The notes under the pieces are model-generated. The model searched no databases. It worked only from the letters and a program-made list of their open reading frames with translations, and was not told the DNA's origin. A stretch of DNA of 44,811 nucleotides, from NCBI GenBank assembly GCA_017520505.1, contig JAFXFN010000022.1:1-44811 (forward strand). Direction: 5' to 3'. Below are positions 25,198-37,291 of the stretch, one piece after another (position 1 is the first letter of the stretch; each line of letters opens with the position of its first letter). The DNA is from Clostridia bacterium (GTDB taxonomy: Bacteria > Bacillota > Clostridia > Oscillospirales > CAG-272). Made by a program: the position numbers and the translations under genes.

Positions 25198-26172
25198 ATG
25201 CAAACTGCTGATAAGGTATCTGTAATAATTCCCGTTTATAACCGAAGCAAATATATGCTCGACTGTATTAATTCGCTTTTCCGTCAGACGTATAAAAACT
25301 TTGAGGTGATAATAGTTGATGACGGTTCAACCGACGGTACTGTTGAAATTTGCAAAAAGCTCGCAGAAGAAGATGACAGAATAAAATTTTTTCAAAGTAG
25401 CCACAGAGGTGTATCCTCTGCACGCAACTATGCTTTGGAGCATACAACGGGTGAATACGTTTTCTTTCTCGACAGTGATGATATGATAAATTCATTGTTG
25501 CTTGAAACACTTGTGCGTGAAATGAAAAAGCACAACGCTTCGATCGGTGCGTGCAATGTTTTCAGCGTGTATGACAGTAATTGGGAAAAGCTGAAGGAAA
25601 AATTGAAGGTAGCACCTACCCCGTCGGAATCTGTTTATAAAAATAATTCTCAAGCAGTTACGGAAATGTTCAGCGGTATAACCCCGCTTTCTTGTATCGG
25701 CGGAGTTATGATGAAACGAGAGCTTATAGGAAATACAAGATTTTCAAAAGACCTTTTTATAGGTGAGGATTTCTGGTTCATATACGAAAACGTCATAAAA
25801 AATGCCGACTGCGTATTTTTGGTAAAGCAATGGTATTATGCAAGACTGCACGAAAACAACAGCTCAAACGATTACTCATTTGACGGCTTTATGACACGCT
25901 TTGAAAGACGCAAGCTCGTATGGGAAAGCGAAGAAAAGCTCGGACGAAGTGAAAACGCAAAAAAACAAAAGCTTGACGGCTACGACTGTTTTATACGTTG
26001 CTTTGAGCAAAATGAGCCTGACAGCGCCGACGTAAAAAAGATGCGGAAAATTCTGAAAGAATACAAAAAAGACATTTTGCCCGCACTTTCCTTTAAGCAA
26101 GGAATTGCATACCGTATGTATATATACACACCAAAGCTTATAAAATTCATTCTCAAACGTAAAAGTAAATAA
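25198..26172 (+). CDS. GT2-family glycosyltransferase
   Basis: A 324-residue GT-A-fold enzyme. The N-terminal catalytic domain has V-S-V-I-I-P-V-Y-N, I-V-D-D-G-S-T-D-G-T (nucleotide-sugar binding) and the metal-binding D-S-D-D near residue 98-101; acceptor-side G-E-D-F-W-F follows near 185. It transfers a sugar, probably to a surface or wall polymer, but donor and acceptor cannot be read. There is no C-terminal membrane anchor, only a basic amphipathic end. It is a single-gene unit with its own promoter and terminator. Confidence 0.9.
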   Translation: MQTADKVSVIIPVYNRSKYMLDCINSLFRQTYKNFEVIIVDDGSTDGTVEICKKLAEEDDRIKFFQSSHRGVSSARNYALEHTTGEYVFFLDSDDMINSLLLETLVREMKKHNASIGACNVFSVYDSNWEKLKEKLKVAPTPSESVYKNNSQAVTEMFSGITPLSCIGGVMMKRELIGNTRFSKDLFIGEDFWFIYENVIKNADCVFLVKQWYYARLHENNSSNDYSFDGFMTRFERRKLVWESEEKLGRSENAKKQKLDGYDCFIRCFEQNEPDSADVKKMRKILKEYKKDILPALSFKQGIAYRMYIYTPKLIKFILKRKSK

Positions 26173-26178
26173 AGCAAA

Positions 26179-26208
26179 ATATCACCTGCGATATCCGCAG
26201 GTGATATT
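26179..26208. terminator. Bidirectional terminator between GT2 and the acyl-CoA synthetase fusion
   Basis: AATATCACCTGCG pairs with CGCAGGTGATATT around a short loop, with T-rich sequence on the + side and a T-containing flank on the minus side. It serves two convergent genes. Confidence 0.88.
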
Positions 26209-26212
26209 TATT

Positions 26213-28501
26213 TTATCTTAATTCGTTTCTCTTTATTTTTCCGCTTATCGTTTTCGGGAGTGATTCCATAAACTGTACGACTCTGGGATACTTATAAGGC
26301 GCTGTGTGCTCCTTGACGTAAGTCTGTATCTCCTTTTTAAGCTCATCTGTTCCCTCTTTGCCCTTTACAAGCACGATAGACGCCTTTATTGCCTGACCTC
26401 TTATCGGGTCTGGTACTGCGGTTACCGCACATTCGAGAACGTAAGGAAGCTCCATTATAACGCTTTCTATTTCAAACGGACCTATGCGGTAGCCTGACGA
26501 CTTGATAACGTCATCAGTTCTTCCGACATACCAGAAATATCCGTCTTCATCACGCCAAGCGGTGTCGCCCGTGTGGTAAAGTCCGTCGTGCCAAACCTCG
26601 TTCGTTTTTTCTTCATTAAGGTAATAACCCTTGAAAAGACCGCAAGGGATATGCTTATCCGTATGAATAACGATCTCGCCCGTTTCACCGTCGGGAAGCG
26701 ATTTTCCGTTTTCATCAACGATGTCAACGTCATATTGAGGGCTCGGACGTCCCATAGCACCGGGCTTGGGAGTCGTTCCGACAAGGTTACAAACGCTGAG
26801 CGTTGTTTCCGTCTGACCAAAGCCTTCCATGATCGTAAGGCCCGTGGCTTTATGCCATTGTTCAAACACCTCTGCGTTAAGCGCTTCGCCTGCCGTTGTT
26901 GAATACTCGATGCTTGAAAGGTCGAACTTTGAAAGATCTTCCTTGATAAAGAATCGGTACATCGTAGGAGGTGCGCAGAATGTGGTTATATTGTATTTTG
27001 CAAACATCGGAAGTATCTCGTTTGCATCAAATCTGTCAAAATCGTACGTAAATACTGCCGCTTCGCAAAGCCACTGACCGTAAAGCTTACCCCATACAGC
27101 CTTGCCCCAGCCCGTATCGGAGATGGTGAAGTGCAAGCCTTCGGGATTGACGTTGTGCCAGTATCTTGCTGTTATATAGTGACCTATTGCATATCTGAAG
27201 TCGTGTATTGCTATCTTGGGGTATCCCGTCGTGCCTGACGTAAAGTACATAAGCATCGGATCAAAGCCGCAGGCAGAATCAGCTGTTCTTTCATATACGT
27301 CGGACATTTTTGCAAAGCCCTCGTTGAAGTCGAGCCAGCCCTCTTTTTTCTCACCGACAATGATCTTTATAAGCTCCGGAGCTGTTGTTTTTGCCGCCAT
27401 TTCAGCCTGATGTGCAACATCTCCGTCAGACGTACAAACGATAGCGTTTACATGTGCCGCCTTATATCTGTACTCAAAGTCGTGCTGCATAAGCTGGTTG
27501 GTTGCAGGGATTGCAATTGCACCTATCTTATGAAGCGCAAGTATCGAGAACCAGAACTGATAATGACGCTTCAAAACGAGCATTACACGGTCGCCCTTCT
27601 TTATTCCGAGCGATTCAAAATAGTTTGCCGTCATTGCGGAATACTTTTTCATATCCGCAAACGTAAAACGTCTTTCTGTCTTATCGTTTGATATATGAAG
27701 CATTGCAAGCTTATCAGGTGTTTTTTCGGCAACAGCATCCACCGTATCAAATGCGAAGTTATATTTCTCCTCATTTTTGAACGATATGGACTGCAAAACA
27801 CCGTTTTCATCGCATACTGTATCGATGAAGTTAGCGGCAACACTTGTTTTATGCGCATCACGGCGAGCCTTGCGCTGTGAAACGATCTGCTCAAATTTAT
27901 CCTTTTCTTCCTTCTGCTCTGTTCCCTTGAGAACTATTGCATAGAATTTTGTACCCTCGGGATCAAGTGCCACCATTCCGTGGGGGGCGGAAGAATTATA
28001 ATATATAGAATCACCTGCGCCGAGTATTTCTGTATGGTTTCCTATCTGCACTTTCATTCTGCCTGAAATAACAATATCAAGCTCCTGTCCTTCGTGTGTG
28101 GACATTTTTATCGGCTTATCGACATCTTCCTCGCTGTAGGGCATTTCGACCATAAACGGCTCTGCTGTTTTCTGTTTGAACAGCGGTGCCATATTCAAAT
28201 ATTTGAAGCCTGCACGTCTTGTTATAGGAAGTCCCTCGCCGCTTCTTGTAAGCGTGTAATTTGAAAGTGTGGGGCTTTCGCCTTTAATAAGATCGGTAGG
28301 ATCTACGTTGAGGTTATTAGCACATTTATATATGAACGTAAAGCTGAAATCCTGCTCTCCGGATTCATATTTTAAATAATTTTCAAGTGTAATTCCTGTT
28401 TTTGCCGCCATATCTTCTGCGGATATGCCCATGATCTCACGCAAAGTTTTAATTCTCTGCGCAACGGCTGAAAGTTGTGTTTTCAAATCTGTTTTTTCCA
28501 T
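26213..28501 (-). CDS. XRE-HTH / cupin / acyl-CoA synthetase fusion protein
   Basis: A 762-residue protein with three parts. Residues 8-65 are an XRE-type HTH (L-R-E-I-M-G-I-S-A-E-D-M-A-A-K-T-G-I). About 110-190 is a cupin with H-E-G-Q-E and S-A-P-H-G-M. From about 230 it is an AMP-forming ligase: the P-loop T-S-G-T-T-G-Y-P-K near 420, G-F-G-Q-T-E-T, Y-H-T-G-D, and the C-terminal catalytic lysine in S-G-K-I-K-R. The D-T-G-W-G-K-A-V-W-G segment is typical of medium/branched-chain acyl-CoA synthetases (ACSM or Methanosarcina 2-methylbutyrate type). I chose ATG 28501, preceded by AAAGG, over in-frame ATGs at 28516 and 28549. A T-box leader controls it. Confidence 0.88.
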   Translation of the reverse strand: MEKTDLKTQLSAVAQRIKTLREIMGISAEDMAAKTGITLENYLKYESGEQDFSFTFIYKCANNLNVDPTDLIKGESPTLSNYTLTRSGEGLPITRRAGFKYLNMAPLFKQKTAEPFMVEMPYSEEDVDKPIKMSTHEGQELDIVISGRMKVQIGNHTEILGAGDSIYYNSSAPHGMVALDPEGTKFYAIVLKGTEQKEEKDKFEQIVSQRKARRDAHKTSVAANFIDTVCDENGVLQSISFKNEEKYNFAFDTVDAVAEKTPDKLAMLHISNDKTERRFTFADMKKYSAMTANYFESLGIKKGDRVMLVLKRHYQFWFSILALHKIGAIAIPATNQLMQHDFEYRYKAAHVNAIVCTSDGDVAHQAEMAAKTTAPELIKIIVGEKKEGWLDFNEGFAKMSDVYERTADSACGFDPMLMYFTSGTTGYPKIAIHDFRYAIGHYITARYWHNVNPEGLHFTISDTGWGKAVWGKLYGQWLCEAAVFTYDFDRFDANEILPMFAKYNITTFCAPPTMYRFFIKEDLSKFDLSSIEYSTTAGEALNAEVFEQWHKATGLTIMEGFGQTETTLSVCNLVGTTPKPGAMGRPSPQYDVDIVDENGKSLPDGETGEIVIHTDKHIPCGLFKGYYLNEEKTNEVWHDGLYHTGDTAWRDEDGYFWYVGRTDDVIKSSGYRIGPFEIESVIMELPYVLECAVTAVPDPIRGQAIKASIVLVKGKEGTDELKKEIQTYVKEHTAPYKYPRVVQFMESLPKTISGKIKRNELR

Positions 28502-28560
28502 TTTCTTTCTACCTTTCATAAAGATTTGTTGATTGCTTTCTTCGTTCAAAGCGGCGTAAA

Positions 28561-28601
28561 AACAAAAAACGCCTCAAAGTCCTTTAATAACCTTGAGACG
28601 G
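28561..28601 (-). terminator. Regulatory terminator of the T-box leader
   Basis: CCGTCTCAAGG (28601-28591) pairs with CTTTGAGGCG (28579-28570), with wobble pairs, and is followed by TTTTTT (28569-28564). Its 5' arm follows the T-box core, which would pair alternatively as the antiterminator. Confidence 0.88.
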
Positions 28602-28815
28602 AATGATCCGCGGTACCACTCAACTTGCATAAATATGCCACTTCAGACTCATCACAAAGCCCTTTGCCTTAACGCGGCTTCACGTGAGAAGCTACTGCTT
28701 TCACCTCTCCCACTCAGAAATGATGTGGCGTAATGAAATCGATTTTATCGGCTTACACCTGCCGCCGACTCTCTGTAAAAACCTTTTTCTGCCGTTTTCT
28801 TCACAGTGTTTATAT
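28561..28815 (-). ncRNA. T-box riboswitch, probable isoleucine (AUC) specifier
   Basis: On the minus strand the T-box core A-GUGGUACCGCGG (28620-28608) precedes the terminator. Stem I is visible: CACU (28808-28805) with AGUG (28714-28711), a kink-turn GUGA, then AGAAA (28800-28796) with UUUCU (28720-28716). The codon-sized triplet just before the conserved A and this helix is AUC (28724-28722), as in known leaders where specifier plus A is followed by the helix. The apical AGAGAG-UCGGC...GCCGA element is also present. Uncharged tRNA-Ile would favour the antiterminator. The T-box call is firm; the specifier is inference. Confidence 0.9.
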
Positions 28816-28821
28816 GCGTAT

Positions 28822-28850
28822 ATAATACACCGCAAAACCGATTTTGTCAA
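28822..28850 (-). promoter_or_regulatory. Promoter of the T-box operon
   Basis: On the minus strand TTGACA (28850-28845) and TATTAT (28827-28822), 17-nt spacer. The first 18 nt differ at one base from the tRNA-Leu(CAG) promoter at 1072-1100. Confidence 0.85.
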
Positions 28851-28890
28851 TAGTTTTTTTCATTTTTCTTACTTTTTTTGCAAAAAGACA

Positions 28891-28923
28891 ATTAACAGCT
28901 GTCCTGTCAGAACAGCTGTTAAT
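28891..28923 (-). terminator. Terminator of the ligA-obg-dockerin operon
   Basis: ATTAACAGCTGT and its complement flank a 9-nt loop, and TGTCTTTTTG follows on the minus strand, 11 nt past the dockerin gene stop. Confidence 0.75.
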
Positions 28924-28933
28924 ATAACAAATA

Positions 28934-31900
28934 TTACTGTGCGGATATCATATCCGTCATAATGCCTGCATCAAGATCATCGATTATGCCGTCGCAGTTC
29001 AGATCCGCCGCATAGCTGTAGGGCAAATGCTCGAATGAACCGTTTTGAAGCTTTTTGAGTCTTAAATAATCAGCTCCGTTTATTATACCGTCTGAATTGA
29101 GGTCTCCCATAACGATAACGAGAACCATATCATAACGTACGCCGTCAACGATAAATTTCACGGGTACGGCATTTTTAAGTTCAACCGCATCTATACTGCA
29201 TCCGTTATTGAGCTGCGAAAGCAACTCGCTTGACGTTGTACCAAGCGGCACTCTTATAATTTTTCCTATTTTTGAGTCTTCTATAACAAGCGGTGAGCCT
29301 TCGTTTACCTTTATAACAAATTCGCTTGTGTCATACGCTGTATATTCTGCGCACAGCACGCTTTGTCCCGATGAAGTAACAGCGTATACGGAAATCACGT
29401 TTACACCCTCGGTTAACTCTTCTTCTGCAACTGATAATGAATACGTATTGTATCCCACACCGCCCGGCATAAACTGCACGATATCGGCAGAAACAGAGCT
29501 GTCGGATGAAATATTTGCGTCTTTGAGTTGTCCGTTATTTACGCTGTACTTAAAGGATGTAACCTGCTCACTTCCCGCATACCAGCCCTTGATAAGGCTT
29601 GTATCCGTAACGCTTTCCTTGACAGGTCCGTTATAGTATGTTGTCACACCTGTCATATCGGCGCCTGTCGCCCAAGGCTGTGACTCGCTTACAGTTTCAT
29701 CAAGCTCGCCCTTGAATTTTTTAACCTGCTCTTTCAAAATATCGATGTAAAGCGTTCCGAGCGTTTCAGACGGCTCAATGTCCTTGCTGACTTCAAGTGA
29801 GGTCTGCTCACCCGTTGTCCATTCATTGAACGAAACAACAAGGGCTATTTTTGTTCCTATGTCATTCGCCCTCTGCCACTGCTGTCTGAACGTTTCACCG
29901 TCATTTCTTTCACCTGCGGGAATATATCCCGACTGTCCGGGTGAGCTTTGCGGACGGTAGGAAGCGACGACCGTCATACATTCGGGAATTCCGTCCTTGA
30001 CCATATATGTCTGCGCTACACGTTCTTCCCAGCTCCAATGCATATACGAGCGATATGTGTCTTCATCGTACAAAGTTCCCTGCTGACCTACGAATCCCGT
30101 TACCCAGCGTTCCGTAAATCTCTTATACGGGTCTGTATACGGTACCGTCACACCGTCTGAAATAAACGACGGCGTTGCCGCATAGCAGAGAAGAAGCGGT
30201 TTATCTTCATAATAGAAGTACATTTCGTTATACTTCGGGTTTGCTATGTACGTATTGTATATCTGATTATTTTTTCTTAGCATCGATCCGTCTGTAAATG
30301 CGCCCGTGCCGATATGGCCGGGGCCTGTCATAATACAGATCTTCGGTGCATTTTCAACAGTTGCAAAAACTTCAAAAACAGCCGTCGTTGCCGTTTCAAT
30401 CATTTTGAAATCGGGACGTGTATCAGCCATTGTTTCGGGGATATATCCGACGTTGTTCGACCAGTCAACAACGATAAAATCAACGCCTGCATCGGCAAGC
30501 CATATTGCGTGCTGTCTTATAACGTCTCTGTCGTCGGATACGTAAGGACCAAGTAACGGTATATCCCAAGTTGATCCCTCGCCCCAGCTTGACGTGGGGT
30601 ATCTCCACGTTGTATAGGCAACCCCGACAAGTCTTTCGTCCTGAGGCGCTTTCGGATACTGTCCGACACCCGTCTTGTCACACTGAACGTCGTCATAGTT
30701 GAATACTACACGCTCATAAAGCGCATATCTGCTTTCATAATACTGAAGTGCAGTTGACGCATCGGCATCTGACGGATATATAACAAAAAGTCCGTTGTTT
30801 TCCTGCTTTTTATAGCCTACAAACGAGGCGAATTCATCAACGCAAACGAAATAAACGCCCTCGTATTTAACAGGCATTCTTGCTGTTGTTTTTGTGCCGT
30901 TTACGCTTACTGTGTTTTCACCGAAGGTATACCCGATGTCGGTCGTACCCTTTGAAAGCACGATACCTGTCATCGTTTCGGTATATGAAAGCCCCACGGC
31001 ATCGGCAAGCACGTTTGCGGGCAGATAATATCCGCCTGCATATTCAAAGCATTTCGCCTTTTGCGACGGTGAAAGATCGTATTTTTTAACGCCTGCAAAG
31101 CAATACGTTTTATCCTTTGCATACGCAATGATGCGTTTGTCGGTTGTTGACATTTCAACCTCTCTGTCGAGTGTCAGCGACATACCTGCTATGTAACCGT
31201 TTACGGAATTCACCATAGCACGGCAGTATCCGCTTGACTGGAGTGTTGACGATGCTCTGTACTGCTTTGAGGAATTACTTCCGTATCTGAACGTAATTTT
31301 TCTTGACGTTATGTTTGTGGCCCTTGCAACAAGCGTTTTTGATACGGTATCGGATGAAACATAATAGCGTATTTCGCTTGCAGACGAGCCCCCATCCTCA
31401 ACGTGAAGCACAGCACCGTCACGGAACGAAACAGGGAGATTTGATACCGTAACACTTGCACTGCTTCCGTTAACATAGAACGTTATCTGCGAATTTTTAC
31501 AAAACGCCCACAATCCTGACTTTAATGAATTGTAAACAGAAATATTGGTACTTGTACGCACACCGACGCCAACACCGCTTGATGATGAAGTGGAAGATGT
31601 AGAATCGTGCTTTATTTTAACCGAAAACGTATATCCGTCGCCGTTTGTATTTTCATTTACGCCGACAGAATCGTAAGCACTGCTTGTGGCATAAAGTCCC
31701 GATGTGTTTTGCTCGAAAACATCTCCCGGATTAAATTTGAGCGTTGTATCTGACTTCAGGGAGTCAAGAGATGACGACGTGAAATCATAGCTGTATGTAA
31801 GACCGTCAAGTGTTGCGCTTACTGCTTCGAAATTATAATTTTCAGGTAATGTAAGTGTTCCGCTTTCAATAGACGGAAGTGCATCATCAATGCTTCCGTC

Positions 31901-32023
31901 ACCGCTTGAACAGCCGAAAAGAGTTCCCGTCAAAAGGACGGCTGAAAGAATGAGGGATGTAAAACGAAGTTTCCTTTTTCTGCCTCTTTTTCTGCTTGTA
32001 TACTGTGTTTCTTCACTTCTCAT
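28934..32023 (-). CDS. Dockerin-bearing lipoprotein with GH99-like catalytic domain
   Basis: A 1029-residue secreted protein. Residues 1-38 are a basic lipoprotein signal ending in L-F-G-C38. A beta-rich Ser/Thr-rich region (about 60-300) follows, then a copper-amine-oxidase-N-like domain (about 305-410), then a TIM-barrel-like domain (about 450-750) with G-V-D-F-I-V-V-D-W and F-N-E-W-T-T-G-E-Q, resembling GH99/GH71-type glycanases. The C-terminus is a type I dockerin with two calcium loops, D-L-N-S-D-G-I-I-N-G-A-D and D-L-N-C-D-G-I-I-D-D-L-D. It is 48 nt after obg and has AGAGG before its ATG. The glycan substrate is unknown. Confidence 0.82.
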   Translation of the reverse strand: MRSEETQYTSRKRGRKRKLRFTSLILSAVLLTGTLFGCSSGDGSIDDALPSIESGTLTLPENYNFEAVSATLDGLTYSYDFTSSSLDSLKSDTTLKFNPGDVFEQNTSGLYATSSAYDSVGVNENTNGDGYTFSVKIKHDSTSSTSSSSGVGVGVRTSTNISVYNSLKSGLWAFCKNSQITFYVNGSSASVTVSNLPVSFRDGAVLHVEDGGSSASEIRYYVSSDTVSKTLVARATNITSRKITFRYGSNSSKQYRASSTLQSSGYCRAMVNSVNGYIAGMSLTLDREVEMSTTDKRIIAYAKDKTYCFAGVKKYDLSPSQKAKCFEYAGGYYLPANVLADAVGLSYTETMTGIVLSKGTTDIGYTFGENTVSVNGTKTTARMPVKYEGVYFVCVDEFASFVGYKKQENNGLFVIYPSDADASTALQYYESRYALYERVVFNYDDVQCDKTGVGQYPKAPQDERLVGVAYTTWRYPTSSWGEGSTWDIPLLGPYVSDDRDVIRQHAIWLADAGVDFIVVDWSNNVGYIPETMADTRPDFKMIETATTAVFEVFATVENAPKICIMTGPGHIGTGAFTDGSMLRKNNQIYNTYIANPKYNEMYFYYEDKPLLLCYAATPSFISDGVTVPYTDPYKRFTERWVTGFVGQQGTLYDEDTYRSYMHWSWEERVAQTYMVKDGIPECMTVVASYRPQSSPGQSGYIPAGERNDGETFRQQWQRANDIGTKIALVVSFNEWTTGEQTSLEVSKDIEPSETLGTLYIDILKEQVKKFKGELDETVSESQPWATGADMTGVTTYYNGPVKESVTDTSLIKGWYAGSEQVTSFKYSVNNGQLKDANISSDSSVSADIVQFMPGGVGYNTYSLSVAEEELTEGVNVISVYAVTSSGQSVLCAEYTAYDTSEFVIKVNEGSPLVIEDSKIGKIIRVPLGTTSSELLSQLNNGCSIDAVELKNAVPVKFIVDGVRYDMVLVIVMGDLNSDGIINGADYLRLKKLQNGSFEHLPYSYAADLNCDGIIDDLDAGIMTDMISAQ

Positions 32024-32071
32024 TTTAAAGCCTCTTTAAAGAATTATTTATTTTATCTGTGTGCGGTGTTC

Positions 32072-35349
<3,278 letters not shown>

Positions 35350-35474
35350 TCACCGTTTTTTCTTTTTACTATATCATAATTTTTTTTAAAATATTGCGTC
35401 GCCCTATTTTATTTACATTTTGTCTTTTAAATGTTAACATCATTTTATATTTCATCTTAATTGAAATAAACACA

Positions 35475-35504
35475 TTGACAAAACGGAGAAGGTGAGTGTA
35501 TAAT
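35475..35504 (+). promoter_or_regulatory. Promoter for cysK
   Basis: TTGACA (35475-35480) and TATAAT (35499-35504), 18-nt spacer, 38 nt before the start codon. The 200 nt between ligA and cysK hold no other feature I can support. Confidence 0.82.
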
Positions 35505-35542
35505 ATTCAAAAGCAACATAACCGTTTGAAAGGAAAATACTT

Positions 35543-36472
35543 ATGTCAAAAATATACACTTCAGCTGATGAGCTTATAGGGAAAACCCCTCTGCTACAGC
35601 TTAAAAATGCAGAAAAGGAATTAAATCTTTCATCGACCGTTTTGGCAAAGCTCGAATATCTGAATCCCGCAGGCTCGGTCAAAGACCGTGTCGCACTTTC
35701 GATGATAAACGATGCCGAAGAAAGAGGAATACTTACACCCGACTCGGTAATTATCGAACCTACAAGCGGAAACACGGGAATAGGACTTGCTATGGTATGT
35801 GCGGCAAGAAATTACAGACTTATCATTGTTATGCCCGATTCAATGTCACTTGAGCGCCGTCAGCTTATGACGGCATACGGGGCTGAGCTTGTACTGACAG
35901 ACGGCTCGCTCGGTATGACGGGCGCAATAAAAAAAGCCGATGAGCTTGCATGCGAAATTCCGAACAGCATCATCGCAGGGCAGTTTACAAACCCTGCAAA
36001 TCCGAAAATTCATTTTGAAACAACAGGCCCCGAAATATACGACGACACAGACGGAAATGTAGATATTTTCGTTGCGGGTGTCGGCACAGGCGGAACGATA
36101 AGCGGTGTCGGCGAATACTTGAAATTTAAAAATCCCAATATCAAAATTGTCGGTGTTGAGCCTGCGTCAAGCGCCGTGCTTTCGGGAAAACCGGCAGGTG
36201 CGCACGGCTTACAGGGCATCGGCGCAGGATTTATCCCCGAGGTGTTGAATACGGACGTAATAGACGAGATAATAACCGTCACCGAGGACGAAGCCTATGA
36301 AGCAGGCAGGCTCATCGGCAAAAGCGAGGGCGTGCTCGTGGGTATTTCCTCGGGTGCTGCCGCACACGCCGCATTCGCCATTGCAAAACGCCCCGAAAAC
36401 AAAGGAAAAACAATAGTCGTGCTTCTACCCGATACAGGCGACAGATACCTTTCAACACCTCTGTTCCGATAA
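35543..36472 (+). CDS. cysK: Cysteine synthase A (O-acetylserine sulfhydrylase)
   Basis: A 309-residue PLP enzyme that makes cysteine from O-acetylserine and sulfide. The Schiff-base lysine is K47 in G-S-V-K-D-R; T-S-G-N-T-G-I-G-L-A binds substrate; G-T-G-G-T-I-S-G binds the PLP phosphate. The length is standard. AAAGGAAAATACTT precedes the ATG. It is a single-gene unit with its own promoter and terminator, and no S-box or other leader is seen. Confidence 0.96.
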   Translation: MSKIYTSADELIGKTPLLQLKNAEKELNLSSTVLAKLEYLNPAGSVKDRVALSMINDAEERGILTPDSVIIEPTSGNTGIGLAMVCAARNYRLIIVMPDSMSLERRQLMTAYGAELVLTDGSLGMTGAIKKADELACEIPNSIIAGQFTNPANPKIHFETTGPEIYDDTDGNVDIFVAGVGTGGTISGVGEYLKFKNPNIKIVGVEPASSAVLSGKPAGAHGLQGIGAGFIPEVLNTDVIDEIITVTEDEAYEAGRLIGKSEGVLVGISSGAAAHAAFAIAKRPENKGKTIVVLLPDTGDRYLSTPLFR

Positions 36473-36482
36473 GTGAAAATCA

Positions 36483-36514
36483 CAAAACCACAACTCATGC
36501 AGAGCTGTGGTTTT
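36483..36514. terminator. Bidirectional terminator between cysK and the sigma operon
   Basis: AAAACCACA-a-CTC pairs with GAG-c-TGTGGTTTT around ATGCA, with T-rich flanks on both sides. Confidence 0.85.
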
Positions 36515-36545
36515 GTTCATTTTAATTCTATTTGTTCACTCGATT

Positions 36546-37277
36546 TCAGTCTTCGAAAGTCCGTTTTAACTCAGTTGCAATATTCACAACCGATTCACGC
36601 ATTTTAAAAGTCTCATATCTCTGAGTATTTTCTACCGGCATTAAATACTGCACGGTATCTATCGTTTCGTGAGAAATAATAGCGCCCGTATATTTTATTC
36701 CGGATTCCATCGGCAACACATCATTACGGATTTTTAACGTATAATCAACTCCCTCTTTAATTTGCAACAGATAGTCGCCGTCCTCTATTTTCATTTCGAT
36801 AACTGCACCTTTGGAATCTTTGATAAAGCTTGCACCGAAAGATTCAAACATATCCACCGAGTCTTCTTCATCAGTCGGAATTATATAATAATCTTGAACA
36901 AGCTCTACAACCGTATCGTTCTTTACATTATAACCATTGAAAGTTTCTCCGACAGTCACAATTTTACATTTTGATGCTGCTTTGCCCGAAATCATAATAT
37001 CTTCATTGTCGTGACGAACTGTTATGTAGAAAACAGTATCAATACATTCAATAGTTGCAAGCGCTCCCTTGACAATATCATTCGAAAAGACGTGTTTTTT
37101 AAACTGTTCCAAAGATTCGTATTCTACACTATCCGCCTCACCAATATATTTTTTGGGCATCTGCAGCAACAAATCGTAATTAAACGGTTCTATTTTATCG
37201 TGCGAATTTGAACACCCGATCAAGATTGATGATGTTAAAAGTATAACCGTGATAATAACTAATAATATCCTTTTCAC
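36546..37277 (-). CDS. Lipoprotein of unknown function, sigma operon
   Basis: A 243-residue predicted lipoprotein starting at GTG with AAAGG 8 nt upstream. The signal peptide ends in L-I-G-C22. The mature part is mixed and acidic, with no motif that I recognise. It is the last of five genes in the ECF sigma operon, 14 nt after the membrane protein gene. An extracytoplasmic sensor or partner of the VWA lipoprotein is possible but unsupported beyond location. Confidence 0.7.
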   Translation of the reverse strand: MKRILLVIITVILLTSSILIGCSNSHDKIEPFNYDLLLQMPKKYIGEADSVEYESLEQFKKHVFSNDIVKGALATIECIDTVFYITVRHDNEDIMISGKAASKCKIVTVGETFNGYNVKNDTVVELVQDYYIIPTDEEDSVDMFESFGASFIKDSKGAVIEMKIEDGDYLLQIKEGVDYTLKIRNDVLPMESGIKYTGAIISHETIDTVQYLMPVENTQRYETFKMRESVVNIATELKRTFED

Positions 37278-37291
37278 AACTAACCTTTCAT

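Noticed and set aside
28684..28962. A 92-codon + strand frame over the T-box leader
   Set aside because: It is antisense to a structured RNA and a terminator and has no ribosome site.
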